In this document: positions 1 to 11,278 of the stretch, piece by piece | How positions within the stretch are numbered: the first letter of the stretch is position 1 | Layout of the letters: every line of letters starts with the position of its first letter | Source of the DNA: Lasiosphaeria ovina | Taxonomy: Eukaryota > Ascomycota > Sordariomycetes > Sordariales > Lasiosphaeriaceae | Length of the DNA stretch: 64,000 nt | Direction: 5' to 3' | Assembly: GCA_033439765.1 (NCBI GenBank) | Contig: JAULSN010000015.1 | Location: 248,001 to 312,000 of the forward strand | The notes under the pieces: model-generated | What the model was told of the DNA's origin: nothing | Seen by the model: the letters and a program-made list of their open reading frames with translations, nothing else | The model's database searches: none | Position numbers and translations under genes: made by a program

Positions 1-880
1 CGTAAGTAGAGTCTATTAAAAGCGGGCCAAGTATCGATACCTTTATTAGTTATCGGGCGGAAATAAAAAGCTACTCCTATAGTCGCTCGGTAACCGTAAT
101 ACTCGGCGATCTTACCTATACGAAGTACGGCATTAATACGCTATTAGTCGGTCGTTATCTCGAAGCGTTCCCTAGGCATTTCGGCTATAATAACTCGCTT
201 ATAGAACTCGAGCTAGGTCTCGTTTTCATCGATAGTAGTACGCGGGTTAGTAATATTAAGGGATAGGCGCGACGCTCTACGTACTACTCCTATTCGTATT
301 AGATTAGGGTACTATATTATAATCTTGTCTTACGGCGGTATTATAGCGTCCAACGCCATAGGGTCATAGTTAACTTCAGTTCTAGCCTTCTACGTAGTAG
401 TAGCGGCTTCTTCGGGGGATCTCGGTATCGTAACGGAGATACTTCAAGTCTTCGGTCGGGGTTCGTCAGGTCAATCTTATTAATCGGTTTTTTCTTCTTT
501 AGGTCGGTAGGATATTAGAAAGCCTTCCTAGGCGGTGGATATTAACCTTAGAATGATATAATAGCGGTTAATAGTAACTAGGAAAAGGATCGCTAATATA
601 GCTATACTATAGTCTAAGGATTCTAAGGTAAAGAAGAAAGGAAGAAAATCTATAAAGGTACGATTATGGTCGCGGGGTAAGTATAGGCTAGGGCTCAGGG
701 AGCACGGACCTCTAGGGCTTACGGGAGGTTACGTACGACTAATCCTAATCGGGGCTAGTAATGAGCTTAAATCCGTAGTAGGGCCTTAGCGCTGGTGCCG
801 ACCGTGATATTATATATCTCGTTAGCCGGAAATAGCCTTAGTTATTCTAATTAGTAAGAGCTAGTACGAAGTCGTAGGTT
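1..880. other. AT-rich RIP-degraded DNA, no gene
   Basis: No open reading frame of use on either strand. The text is rich in TA dinucleotides and stop codons in all frames, like the identified transposon remnants to its right. It is probably old repeat DNA, possibly the downstream end of the minus-strand element that follows, but I could not assign any protein family to it. Confidence 0.6.
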
Positions 881-899
881 TGAATCTTATATAATTTAT

Positions 900-1560
900 T
901 ATTTTTATATTTTTCTAAATCGTCCTTAGCGCCTTAGAGCTACTTATATAGGCTCCTTTGGCCGGTCTAGATTTTATTAATAGAATTTTTAGATTTTCTT
1001 TAGGTAGCTTAAAAATAAAACTAACTCCTACGAGTTCTCCTTATTCCTATAATTAAGCTATTTAATTAGGTATTAGAGCTCTTCTTTTATAATATAAGAG
1101 TCCAAAACCTACTTAATATTATATTCTTCTTTAAAGTCTTTAACCTCGATATCTTAAGCTAGCCGTATATTCCTTAACGCTAGTTCTAAAAGTAAAATAT
1201 AAAAGATATTTATCCTTAGCTTTATTATACTAAGTAAGGATAGTATATAATTAAATATTATAATCTTCTTCTTAACCTTAAACGGTCTAATTCGTTTAAA
1301 GTCTAGCTTCTTACTTAGCCGTTTTATTAATAAAAATTTTATTAAAAGAAAAACCTTATCCCCCTCCTTTAAGTAAGGTCCTTCGAACTTATATTTATCA
1401 TAGTACTATTATAAACCGCTCGACTATATAAGTTAAGGTTATATCGTATATAGGCACTAAGGGTCTGAGAAGTAGATATAAAGAATAAATAAAGGGCAAG
1501 CTCCTATTATACGGGGTAATATAGTCTAACTAGGTTTACTACTTAAAGTATATAAATATA
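900..1560 (-). pseudogene. Chromovirus integrase C-terminus and chromodomain remnant, RIP-degraded
   Basis: Read on the minus strand, about 1390-1290 gives GDKVFLL followed by RLSKKLDFKRIRPF, the GDKVYL...RPSKKLDxxxxGPF signature at the C-terminal end of Ty3/gypsy integrases. Further down (about 1160-950) comes a chromodomain-like stretch (EVKDFKEEYNI, VLDSYI, then a YLIK...LNY segment). The region before it (1560-1400) resembles the LLP-x-AEFAYN part of the integrase core. Every segment carries stop codons, mostly TAG/TAA where CAG/CAA is expected, typical of RIP. The orientation is opposite to the full-length element at 2386-9165, and the residues differ enough to suggest a different family. 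Edges are approximate and no LTR was recognised. Confidence 0.65.
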
Positions 1561-1599
1561 GAGAATATATATTACTTACTTAAGGAACTAAGCAAGCTC

Positions 1600-2203
1600 T
1601 ATCTAAGACTATAGCTACGGTCGTTATATATACCTATCTATAATAATTAATAAGAGCTCAGCTCTTACTTACCTACCTTATTAGTATTACTTAATACTAA
1701 GTAGTACTAAGTAGTTAGGTAACCGCTTACCCGGCGTTAAGTAATACTTACCTACTAGGTATATCCTAATTAGCCGGGCAACTACGCGCCCGGCGTTAAT
1801 TAAGCTTTCCTCGCCGGGCATACGCTAATTAGCAGGGCGGGACCCGTACCGGACCTTCCCGTATATATAGGCTGCCTAATATATAACGGGATCCGTAATA
1901 TAATACCCCTCCTCTAAGGTTAGCGCCCTAATAATTAACGCTTCTTTCCTTAGCTAGCCGCTAACCCTAGTAGGTCCTTCTTTTCCCTCTTATATTATCT
2001 ATGATTATATTTACTAATCGTATTTCGAAATGTAAGGTAATTACTCTACGTACTTCCTCTAATCGTCGTATCGACTCTACTAATTATACCGATCTTTTTA
2101 GCTCCAAAATACCTACCTACTCTTATTATAAGCGCCTTCACCTTACTAATTACCGCTTATCGTCGTATAGTAAGTTCTATAATTATTACCTTCGTTCGGG
2201 CGC
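1600..2203. other. Non-coding block with short GC-rich repeat units
   Basis: This stretch repeats small motifs such as CCGGCGTTAA and GCCGGGCA inside AT-rich text (about 1725-1830), with several short inverted pairs such as AGTATTACTTAATACT. It looks like a decayed repeat or miniature element. The 71-codon open frame at 2001-2216 has no family resemblance and lies in RIP-type sequence, so I do not call it a gene. Confidence 0.4.
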
Positions 2204-2385
2204 TATCACCGCATAGTCGATTTAATGAGATAGGGCTATACTAATCATCGCTATATTCGTAGAATCTAAAGCTAAGGAAAGAAAAAGAAAAGAAAGTTCT
2301 AAAAGGCTGCGCGGTACGCGGAGAAGTGGGCTAGGTTTTGTGGGTTACGTAGTAGGACTTGGTACGGGCCACTAATAGCGGGGTT
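2204..2385 (-). repeat. Inverted partial copy of the adjacent LTR
   Basis: These 182 bases are the reverse complement of the last 182 bases (2459-2640) of the neighbouring 5' LTR, with a few RIP-type differences. The copy begins TATCACCGCATAG, the reverse complement of the LTR end CTATGCGGTGATA, and stops exactly where the LTR start TGTCACGG begins. Together with the 5' LTR it makes a hairpin of two 182-bp arms around a 73-bp loop (2386-2458). The missing 73 bases of this copy are not found beyond the right end of the element. Confidence 0.85.
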
Positions 2386-2640
2386 TGTCACGGCAGGTGC
2401 GAAGGACATTTGGGTGGCCCTGATCGGTCGCACGCTACACGACTCGAGCTGACTGAGTAACCCCGCTGTTAGTGGCCTATCCTAAGCCCTGCTACGTGAC
2501 CCACAAAACCTAGCCCACTTCTCCGCGTATCGCGTAGCCTTTTGGAACTTTCTTTTCTTTTTCTTTCCTTAGCTTTAGATTCTACGAATATAACGATAAT
2601 TAGTATAGCCCTATCTTATTAAATCGACTATACGGTAATA
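2386..2640 (+). repeat. 5' LTR of the chromovirus
   Basis: 255 bp. It starts TGTCACGG and ends GGTAATA, which reads as a RIP-altered GGTGACA, so the original termini were the short inverted repeat TGTCAC/GTGACA. The first 100 bp are the least mutated part of the whole block. Its last 182 bp are present in inverted form immediately upstream. Confidence 0.9.
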
Positions 2641-5600
2641 ATCTAAAGCTTATAACCTATTATCTAGGAAGGCCTTAAAGAATATCCTACTAAAGATTTG
2701 TTTATTTTTATTAAAATCTACTACCGTCGTAAAGAAGGGTACGTACTAGTTATACGAGACCAGAACCTAGCGACCGTACGGAAGGAATCGTACTAAGCGG
2801 TATAAACCTACGGGGAAGTCCCTATTTAACCGAGGGAATATTTACTATTAGTTCGGATTATTCTATAGAGGAGAACCTCTAACGGGCCCTCGAGGAGGTC
2901 GCCTACCGATAGGATGACTTTATTAAAGCCTAGCCGTATAAGATCTCTAATACTATTCTCTCCCGGTTAGTCCGCGAATATGAGACTTTAGCTCGTACTA
3001 TAAGAACCATATCGGTAAGAGCTCCTACGATAACGATTTATAACCCCGTTCCGGGAATAAGTAAGGCCGAAATTAATCGAGAAGTCTATAACTAGGCTAT
3101 CCTCCTAGAGATCGCTAAAGTATAGTTTAATCTAACTCTCGAGGACCTTAAGGGTAATTTCTAGTAGAAGATTACTAATATAGCCGCTACCTTCGTTAAG
3201 CGCGGAAAGAAAGGACCCGCTATACTATTCCGAACGCTCCTCTTAGAGAATAAGGACCTAACCTTTAAGGGGCTAATAAATATAAAGGATTTCGAGCGTA
3301 AGGCGTTATATAACCTTAACGAGCTCTAGTACGAAATAAAATTACGAATAATTATAATATATATACTCTATAAGTAGGTAATATAACTATATGATACCGC
3401 TTATAATTAGTTAATTATAATCCGAAATATCCGTTTATAGGCCGATTACCTCCTAATAAATAAATTAACCCTAAACGCCCTCGCCTCTATAGAAGACGAC
3501 TTATTAGAAAATACGTAAGTAGCCTTTAAGGATCGGGACCGTACTATATAGAGAATATAGGAATATATTAATAACCTAAACCGTATTATCGTTACCGATA
3601 TACTCTTTTAATATAGCTCGTAGTACTTAACCCCGGCCTCTAGTAATTCGTAACCCCGTTAAAGTATAAAGATAATAGACCCTCCTCTTTTCTATAATAA
3701 TAGTATTAAGGATATAATTACTTTTAATACCTAGATTCGTTAAATAGAGAATAAGCTATAGGTTAACGCCGATTATTATAAGATAGACCGCGCGCGTTAA
3801 ACTTATATTAAACTCCGTTTAGTAAGTAATACCTCCCTATAGCTAAAACCGTATTTAGAGGACGCCTATCCTAACTAAATTAAGACTGTAAAAGATTTAC
3901 TAGCCTAATTTAAGAATAAGTATTATAATATAAATTATAAAGAGGTAGCTCTAGAGGAGTTTAATAATCTTTATATATTACTTAGAGATAATTATTACGA
4001 GTTCCGGAATAAGTTTATTCGTCTAATAGGCTAATACCGCCGCCCCCGATCCGAATAGAAGAAGGAGTTTAAGCGCCGCCTTACTCCTATTATATAGTAT
4101 AAGTTAATATATAAATATATCGATAATACTATCGACTTTAAGAAGTACGTTAAGATCGGAGCCGAGTTTACGCTAAATATAAAGCTCGCCTAAAAGGTAT
4201 AATAGGTTAATAAAGCTAAGGTAGAGAAGCCTACTACTAGTAGCGTTAATAGTAGCTCTAGAGGTAGTTAGGGCGCCCCTCGATATAACCCCCGAGGTAG
4301 TAGTAGAACCGATAGTTAACCTACGCCCCCTACTCCTACGAATCCTAACCGGAACCCCCCTCGTACCTTAGCCGAGGAGCTTAAGAAGCTATACTTAGAG
4401 AAGCGATACTTTATTTATTAGGAATAGGGCTATACTATTCGGGACTACCCCTAGAAGAATATCGCCCTTATCGCTAGTAAGGATCGAGTTTAGGAAATCG
4501 TAGATCGCTATATATAGTACGACTCCCGCTACGGATCTAGAACCGAGATATAGTTTATAAGCCCCGCTATTAAGGGAATAAATATAAATCCGAAAAACTA
4601 ATAACCTTAAGGTAAATAGACTCCCTCTTAGGGACCGAGTCGGTATATATAATAGGGGCTATAAGTAAGAAAGAATTAGGATTACTTTCTAAATATTTAG
4701 GAGGGTAAGCCTTTATTATTAATTATATTCTAATAAAGAATAAACTTTCCTTAATTATAAATAATATACTCGTCGACTTTAGAGTAAACGGATATTTATT
4801 TATTAACCGAATATTCGTATAATAACTATATAAAGTAATATAAGTTAAATTAACGATCGACCCTTATATACGAGAAGTAGGAGGGTTCGATAATAAATCC
4901 TACTAAAAAATCGATATACTCTTAAATACCGACTTTATCGTATAGAACCGTATGATTAAAGAAGAATACTTTATTAAAATTAATTATATTTATAAAGTTA
5001 TAATCGGCCGGAAGTAGCTAGATTATTATAATATCTTAATCGATACGAAACGCCGCCACCTTCTATTCCTAAAGAGCTAAGAACTCGATCCGAGTTAGTA
5101 GTATACTATTCTTATAGACTAGTCTTTAGTAGCCTCCGTCCCTAATATAAACTATTAATAAGACGCCTATCGATAGAACGAGCTCCTAAAGAAAGAGGAT
5201 AAGCGTCGCCGAAATAGCCGGCTCGTACGGGCTTATATAGATAAGCTCGAACGCTAGAATTAGAATAACTTTATAGTTTATAATCCTAAGGAAGAACTTA
5301 CCCCGACGAGAGCTACTCCGAGTTTTAGACCTACCCTCCTCTAGAGGTTAGTATAATAGGTTAATAGTAATCGTACTAAGCGAGAATATAACCGTATAGA
5401 GAGAGAACTTAATCTATCGTAAAAGGAGTAACTAGAGAAGCTAGAACCCGAAAAATAGAAGAAGAAGCCCTTATACCCTAAACGGGATACGCGAGGTCCT
5501 TATTATATATAATACGATAGGATTAGCTAGTATTAAGAGCGTCCTACCGAGATAGCTATATTAAGTAAAACGGCCTTCCGACTCTTATATAAAGGGGAAT

Positions 5601-8600
5601 AAGTTAAAGTTATAACTCTTAACGAGCTTAATAAACGAATTAATAAGCTTAAAACTACTAGTTTAGAAGAAGATAATAATATACTATATAAAAAAATTAT
5701 TACTAAGTTACTATCCCTATACTACGACTTCCTAGACGTCTTTAGTAAAGTCTAATTAAATATCCTTATACCTTAATACGACTTAATTAACTACTAAATT
5801 AAGTTATTACTTAAGAAGAAGTTAGAAGACTTAGGATATAACTTATTATATAAGATATTTCTTAAGGAACTAGAGGTATACCGGGAATATATTATTAATA
5901 CCCTTAGAAAAGGTTTTATCTAAATAAGTAATACGCTATAGGCCGCCCCTATCCTCTTTATTAGAAAGGGTAATAATAGCCTATATTTCTATATAGATTA
6001 TCGTAAGCTAAACGCCTTAACGGAAAAAGACCGAATACCTTTACCTCTAATTAACGAGATACTTAGTCGTATTAATAAGGCCCGTATCTTTATAAAGATC
6101 GATATTTATTAAGTATTTTATAAAATCTATATATATCTAAATAACGAGTAATTAACGATATTTTATACCCGTTATAGGACCTTTAACTATAAGGTTATAC
6201 CCTTTAGCCTTATTAATAGTTTAATAATATTTTAATATTTTATTAATAACTCTTTAATAAACTACCTTAACGACTTCTATAACGCTTACCTTAATAATAT
6301 CTTAATCTATTTAGACTCTAAGGAAGAGTACGTCTATTATATATAACTTATCCTATAACGATTATAAGAAGCCGGCCTATAGGCTAATATTAATAAGTAC
6401 GAATTTTATATAAAGGAAACTAAGTATTTAAGCTTTATTATTAAAGTTAATAAAGTATTAGTCGATCCCTCTAAAACGGATATTATACGAGACTAGCCGG
6501 AGCCGAACGATTTAAGGGGAGTATAATCCTTCTTTAGATTCTATAACTTCTATTACTAATTCGTTTATAATTATAATTAGGTTACGAAGCTACTAGTAAT
6601 TCTAATAAAGAAAGGGGAAATATTTAAATAGAACGACGGCTATTAATTAGCCTTTAACGAGTTAAAAGCCTATCTAATATTAGTACTAATCCTAAAGTAC
6701 TTCGAATATAATTAGGAAACCTATATTAAGACCGACTCCTTAAGAGGAGTAGTTATTAGAGTCTTAAGCTAGAAATACGGAGACGAGTAATATTTAGTAG
6801 CCTTTTATTCTAAAATAATAAAGGGGGCCGAACTTAATTACTTTATTTATAATAAGGAGTTACTAACGATTATTTAATCTCTCTAATATTAATAGAGAGA
6901 GTTAATAGGCCTATAATACGAAGAGCTATTTATTATTTTCTCGGATAATAATATATTTAAATACTTTATAACTAAATAACGACTTAATATAAGGTAGGCT
7001 AGTTAAGTAAAAGAACTTATTAGTTTCTACTTCTAAATACTCTATCGTCCGGGAGTATTAAATACTATAATAAACGCCCTAACCTAACGCTCTTACGAGC
7101 TAAAGACTTAAAAGGAACGATAAGATACTTATTATACTATCTAGATATTTTAATAGGATTATAACGGCGTACTAGTAAAGACGACGGAGTACCTATCGAT
7201 AATAGAGGTAATATTATTAATAGCCCTAATCTTAGAAGTATTATTATCTTTAGGGTATAAACTCCTTAACGAGCTATTCGAAGCTAATAAATCCGACGAT
7301 TCCCTATTAGTCTATCGTATAAAGGTATTTAAAGATTAAGAAGGTAACTAATTATCGATAACTCGTAACGGCCTCCTCCTTAAGAATAATAAGCTTATTA
7401 TACTAGATATAGCGTAATTATATACTTAAATTATTAATAAAATATATTCCCGACTTCCCTTAGCTTACCCTAAAAGGAATAAGATATAGAAAATATTAAA
7501 GGAACTCTATTAATAAACGGGTTTAAGTACCGATATAAATAGATTCGTTACTAATTATAAATATAAATCTATTAAAGTTCTACGAGATAAGACTCCCGGT
7601 CTATTATACTTAATTCCACTACCCTAGAGAATCTAAAGCGGATTAGTTATTAATTTTAAGTCTTTACTAAAGGATAAATACGGGTATAATAACCTCTTTA
7701 TAATTATTAACTACTTAAGTAAAGCCTCTTAATATATATTATATTATTCTATTATTATAGTATTCGAGGTCGCCTATATATACTATAAGGGATTATATTA
7801 TATATTTAGGTTACCCTTTAAAATTATTAATAATTAAAGTCCTTAGTTTATTTCTAAATTTATAAATAAATTAATAAAGCTCCTAAGGATCCGTTAGAAA
7901 TTACTATCCTTTAAGTATAAATAAATTATAAAATAAATAGAAAACCTCTATTAATAGATCGATTAACGATTATAAATATTTATCTCTTATTATTAGAATA
8001 ATTAGTCGAAATTTATACTAATTATAAACGCGGTTTAGAATTTAACTCCTTAAGATAATATAGAACTCTAGCTATATAAGGTCCTTTTTAATTTCCCTAT
8101 ACTAATATACTATAATTAGATAAGAAGAACGGACCTCTCCGACCTTAACCTCTAATAATTAGAGAAAATAACCCGATAAGAGGCTTAGGAAATAACTAAA
8201 ACCTTAGAGGGATATATTAATATTATAAAGGATATTATTATAAAAGTATAAGAGCGCTAAACCTAGGAAGTTAATAAGTATTACTAAATACCCGACTTCG
8301 ACGTTAGTAATTAAGTCTATATAATTAAAAAGATATAATCGACTAATTAGCCTAGCTTAAAACTAGACTTCCCGCTAATATAATAATACTTTAAGGTTCT
8401 AGAAAGGTCCGGCCCTAACGGGTACGACTATAAACTAGAAATACCTAAAGGATAACGAAGGACCGACGTATTCTATACGGACCGCCTACGCTTATACCTA
8501 AATAACCTATTACCTAATTAGGAGGATTTAAACCTAGAAGAAAAGACGATTAATAATAAGTAAGAATAGATCGTAGAATAGGTATTAATATTACGGTCGT

Positions 8601-8910
8601 ACTATAGAAAACTCTAGTACTAAGTTTAATAACGTAGGTAGGCTCCTAACGCTACCTAGTATTACGCCGAAGACTTTAAGAACTCCCTAATTCTCCTAAA
8701 GGAATATTATAATACTTACTCCGATAAAGCCGGACTACCTATATAGCTCGATAAGTAGCTATAAATAACTAAGGGGGATAGGTTCGAAGAACTATATTAA
8801 GACGATAATAAACTTATAATAAAAGGCTATCCGCTATATAAGATAACCCGACGTCGATAAGCTAGGGGGGTCAAGCTTTAAGGCGAAGCTTTTTTCTAAC
8901 CTAGGAGTAG
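2641..8910 (+). pseudogene. Degenerate gag-pol of the chromovirus
   Basis: There is no intact frame. Recognisable pieces are: a CCHC zinc knuckle near 4410-4450 whose Cys and His codons now read Tyr (TGC to TAC, CAT to TAT) and whose Gln codons read stop; the RT motif around 5941-6060 (AP-x-LFI-RKG, then a YIDYRKLNAL segment and IPLPLI); the RT active-site box near 6287-6300, now YLNN in place of the Y/F-LDD of active enzymes; RNase H near 6725 (ETYIKTDS); integrase text near 7820 (the F-K-I-I-N-N region); and an integrase tail and chromodomain from 8280 (DFDVSN, RPSLKLD-like, RLRLYLNN, YYAEDFKNS). The element cannot make active proteins. Confidence 0.85.
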
Positions 8911-9165
8911 TATTACGGTAAGTACGAAGGATATTTAGGTAGCCCTAATCGATCGTACGCTATACGACTCGAGCTAACTAAACAACCCCGCTATTAGTAG
9001 CCCGTACCAAGTCCTACCACGTGACCTATAAAACCTAGCCCACTTCTCCGCGTACCGCGTAGCCTTTTGGAACTTTCTTTTCTTTTTCTTTCCTTAGCTT
9101 TAGATTCTACGAATATAGCGATGATTGGTACAGCCCTATCTTATTAAATCGACTATGCGGTGATA
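8911..9165 (+). repeat. 3' LTR of the chromovirus
   Basis: 255 bp, the same length as the left LTR and colinear with it. It starts TATTACGGTAAG (from TGTCACGGCAGG) and ends GCGGTGATA. Its first half is more heavily RIP-mutated than the left LTR, while its last 130 bp are nearly identical to it. A purine-rich run (CTAGGAGTAG) lies just upstream and could be the polypurine tract. Confidence 0.88.
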
Positions 9166-9769
9166 TGGATTTTTATTTTATATATATAAAAACTAATAAA
9201 TTATTAAATTTCTAAAGGGTAAACTCCCTAGGACCCCTAGTGCCTACGGCGCTTTTGGCCTGCAGCGCTTTCCTATATAATATAGCTAATAAAGATGTCT
9301 TAATTAAGAAATCCCCTAAGGCGATCCTTCCTATAATGGCCTCACGATATAGTAAAGCGGCATCTAATGGCTTAATACGTCTGGAGATTATCCGATCAGG
9401 TAGTCCCTAAAGTCCATTTTGATACGGACGTAAACTAGCTAATTAGCGCTCGAAAAACATTCGGCACCCTCACGGTAAAAGAGAAGAGATAGCCTCTCTA
9501 CGCCACCTCCGGCTCGTAAGCTCGCCTACGGTGGCTCCGTTCAGCTGAATGAAACACCAGAAGAAAGCTGAGCTTGGCTCGCTCGCCTGGAAGCTAGTGG
9601 GACTCCGTTGTGGCGGTCGTCAGGGTGGTAATAGGTGCTGTTTGTCGCTGAACTATACAGCAATCGTGCCACGCCCCCACTTTTGTAGGACTAGTCTCGC
9701 AAGCTCTAGGGTGCTCACCACAATGCCAAAACCACCAAAATAGCAAAATTGAAGTCGTTACCAACTAAA
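9166..9769. other. Flank between LTR element and DNA transposon remnant
   Basis: AT-rich at first (9166-9230), then of ordinary composition. The stretch 9500-9560 (purine/pyrimidine alternation around CTCCGGCTCG and TCAGCTGAA) reads like the edge of a repeat and may be the outer, non-coding part of the DNA transposon whose coding remnant starts near 9770. The 64-codon open frame at 9549 shows no family resemblance. Confidence 0.35.
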
Positions 9770-10650
9770 AGCCCTCCAAACCACCACAAAATGAAGCCGG
9801 AAGCCCTGACGATGTTGAAGACCGTGTAGATACAGCTGCTGCATGGGTTTGTAAAGGTTTGAGTCGCTCTGTCTCAGAGGCGGCCCGGCATTTCGACGTC
9901 CCGCGCGACTGGCTGAAGTGTAGACACGTTGGCTGGCCGTTAACCAAAGAAAGGTCGCCCTGCTACTAATACGACCCTGACAAGGACCTAGGAAGTTGCA
10001 TCATTACATCGATAGGCTAGATATGTCAACTTGGCCGTACGCCCTAAGTTTATTACGGCCGCAGCAAACCTGATCCTGAAGAACGCACCCAGCAAAATGG
10101 ATGCAGCCAAACCGTCGGTGGTTGGCCCAAATTGGACCTCACGCTTCATCAAGCGCAACAACTAAGAGCATGGCCGCCGACCGCCAGGACTATGAGAACC
10201 TTGAGCGGGTCACCGGCTACTTCAGGAAGCTTTGTGAGGTTATCGCTGAGCATGGTATACCCCCCCTCAGAACATCTGGAATATGGATGAGACAGGATTC
10301 CGTATTGGTATCGGAAAAGACCAGCTTTGTGTTGCCAAAAGGAAAGCGGAAGCATTACTTCGGGGTCCCGCAGAATAGGGAGTCTGCCACAGTACTGCGA
10401 GGAAAATAACATAATACCCTTCGGTATGCCTCCGCACCTTACCCACCTGCTTCAGCCTCTCGATGTGGTTGTTTTCTAGCCCCTGAAGCGTTACCATACC
10501 GAAGCTTTAGACCTTATGGTTCGTGGCGGTCTTGATGGGCCACGCCGACGGGGGTTATGATGGACCTTTCCGACGGGAATTATCATGCATTTGCGACGCG
10601 CATTATTGCTAGGACCTCGGATTTCACTTCAGAGTTCTTTGAAAGTCCTT
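9770..10650 (+). pseudogene. Fot1/Pogo-type (Tc1/mariner superfamily) transposase remnant
   Basis: Translation of about 9793-9955 gives DDVEDRVDTAAAWV, SVSEAARHFDVPRDWL and WPLTKER, the psq-type helix-turn-helix of fungal Pogo transposases. About 10050-10135 gives the second DNA-binding (CENP-B) part ending VGPNWTSRFIKRNN, followed by a stop. About 10220-10400 gives YFRKLCEVIAEHGIPP, then after a one-base frameshift in a C run NIWNMDETGFRIGIGKDQ, containing the first catalytic Asp of the DDE domain. About 10425-10530 gives HLLQPLDV and ALDLMVRGGL, the C-terminal part. The DDE core between VPQNRESATVLRG and PPHLTHLLQPLDV is deleted, so the other two catalytic Asp residues are absent. Terminal inverted repeats were not identified. 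Confidence 0.85.
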
Positions 10651-10659
10651 CAAAAGCCT

Positions 10660-11278
10660 TGAAGCGACCGAAAGGGCCCCATATCACAGGATATTGTCGA
10701 CTTCGTATGTATGGTATGTGATGTGTGTAATACTCGACATGAGTAAACACAGGGGAAATTTACGTGTACTTGGCACGCTGACACATTCAAATGGCTAAGG
10801 TAGGTAGGTACCAGCCCATGGAAGGAGAAATGACCCATGGACAAGACTACCTGCAGCAAAGAGCCTAATTAGCGTAAGCTGCATTTTTGCTCGAGTCATT
10901 TCCTACATCAGCTCCCTTATTGTGTGTCTCTAAATCTTTGGAATCTGCTTTACACGACCGAACTGCACTTTGCGGTGCTGGAGAGCCACCGTTGATGATG
11001 TTGGCCGGATGATGGCCGGATGTGGACGGGAGTCAGATTTGGGATTGAGAAGGTAGGTAGTTTGAGACATGCCTTAAATAGCTGTAAACTCTAGTATAAA
11101 TATTCTACAGAATTTGTGTTAGGTAAAGGTTCGCCCTACATAACTGATGAGAAAGATGCGAAGCTCTATGCCGGCAGGTGTAAATAGCAGGCGCTATGGC
11201 TATGCTAGTAGGAAATCATGCAAGTAGATGGGATAGCTTCTCTTCTGGCTCGCTTCCTCGCTCACTCCTGCGGGTTCT
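10660..11278. other. Intergenic, downstream of uridine kinase
   Basis: No coding signal was recognised. Short open frames on both strands (for example 10650-10859) are not similar to anything I know. The part next to 11278 is the expected 3' UTR of the minus-strand uridine kinase. Confidence 0.5.

Larger units (their letters stand above)
2386..9165 (+). mobile_element. Full-length Ty3/gypsy chromovirus LTR retrotransposon, RIP-inactivated
   Basis: A 6.8-kb element bounded by two direct LTRs of 255 bp. Between them the plus strand still shows, in order, a Gag zinc knuckle (about 4410-4450), reverse transcriptase (about 5700-6600), RNase H (about 6650-7000), integrase and a C-terminal chromodomain (about 8280-8830). 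This is the domain order of chromoviruses. All domains are broken by stops and by changes of C to T or G to A. Differences between the two LTRs are almost all of the same type (TGTCACGGCAGG in the left, TATTACGGTAAG in the right), which is a RIP signature and not ordinary drift. No clear 5-bp target duplication is visible (GGGTT on the left, TGGAT on the right). Confidence 0.9.

Noticed and set aside
2001..2216. 71-codon open frame in the repeat block
   Set aside because: It lies in RIP-type sequence, overlaps the start of the inverted LTR and has no recognisable domain.
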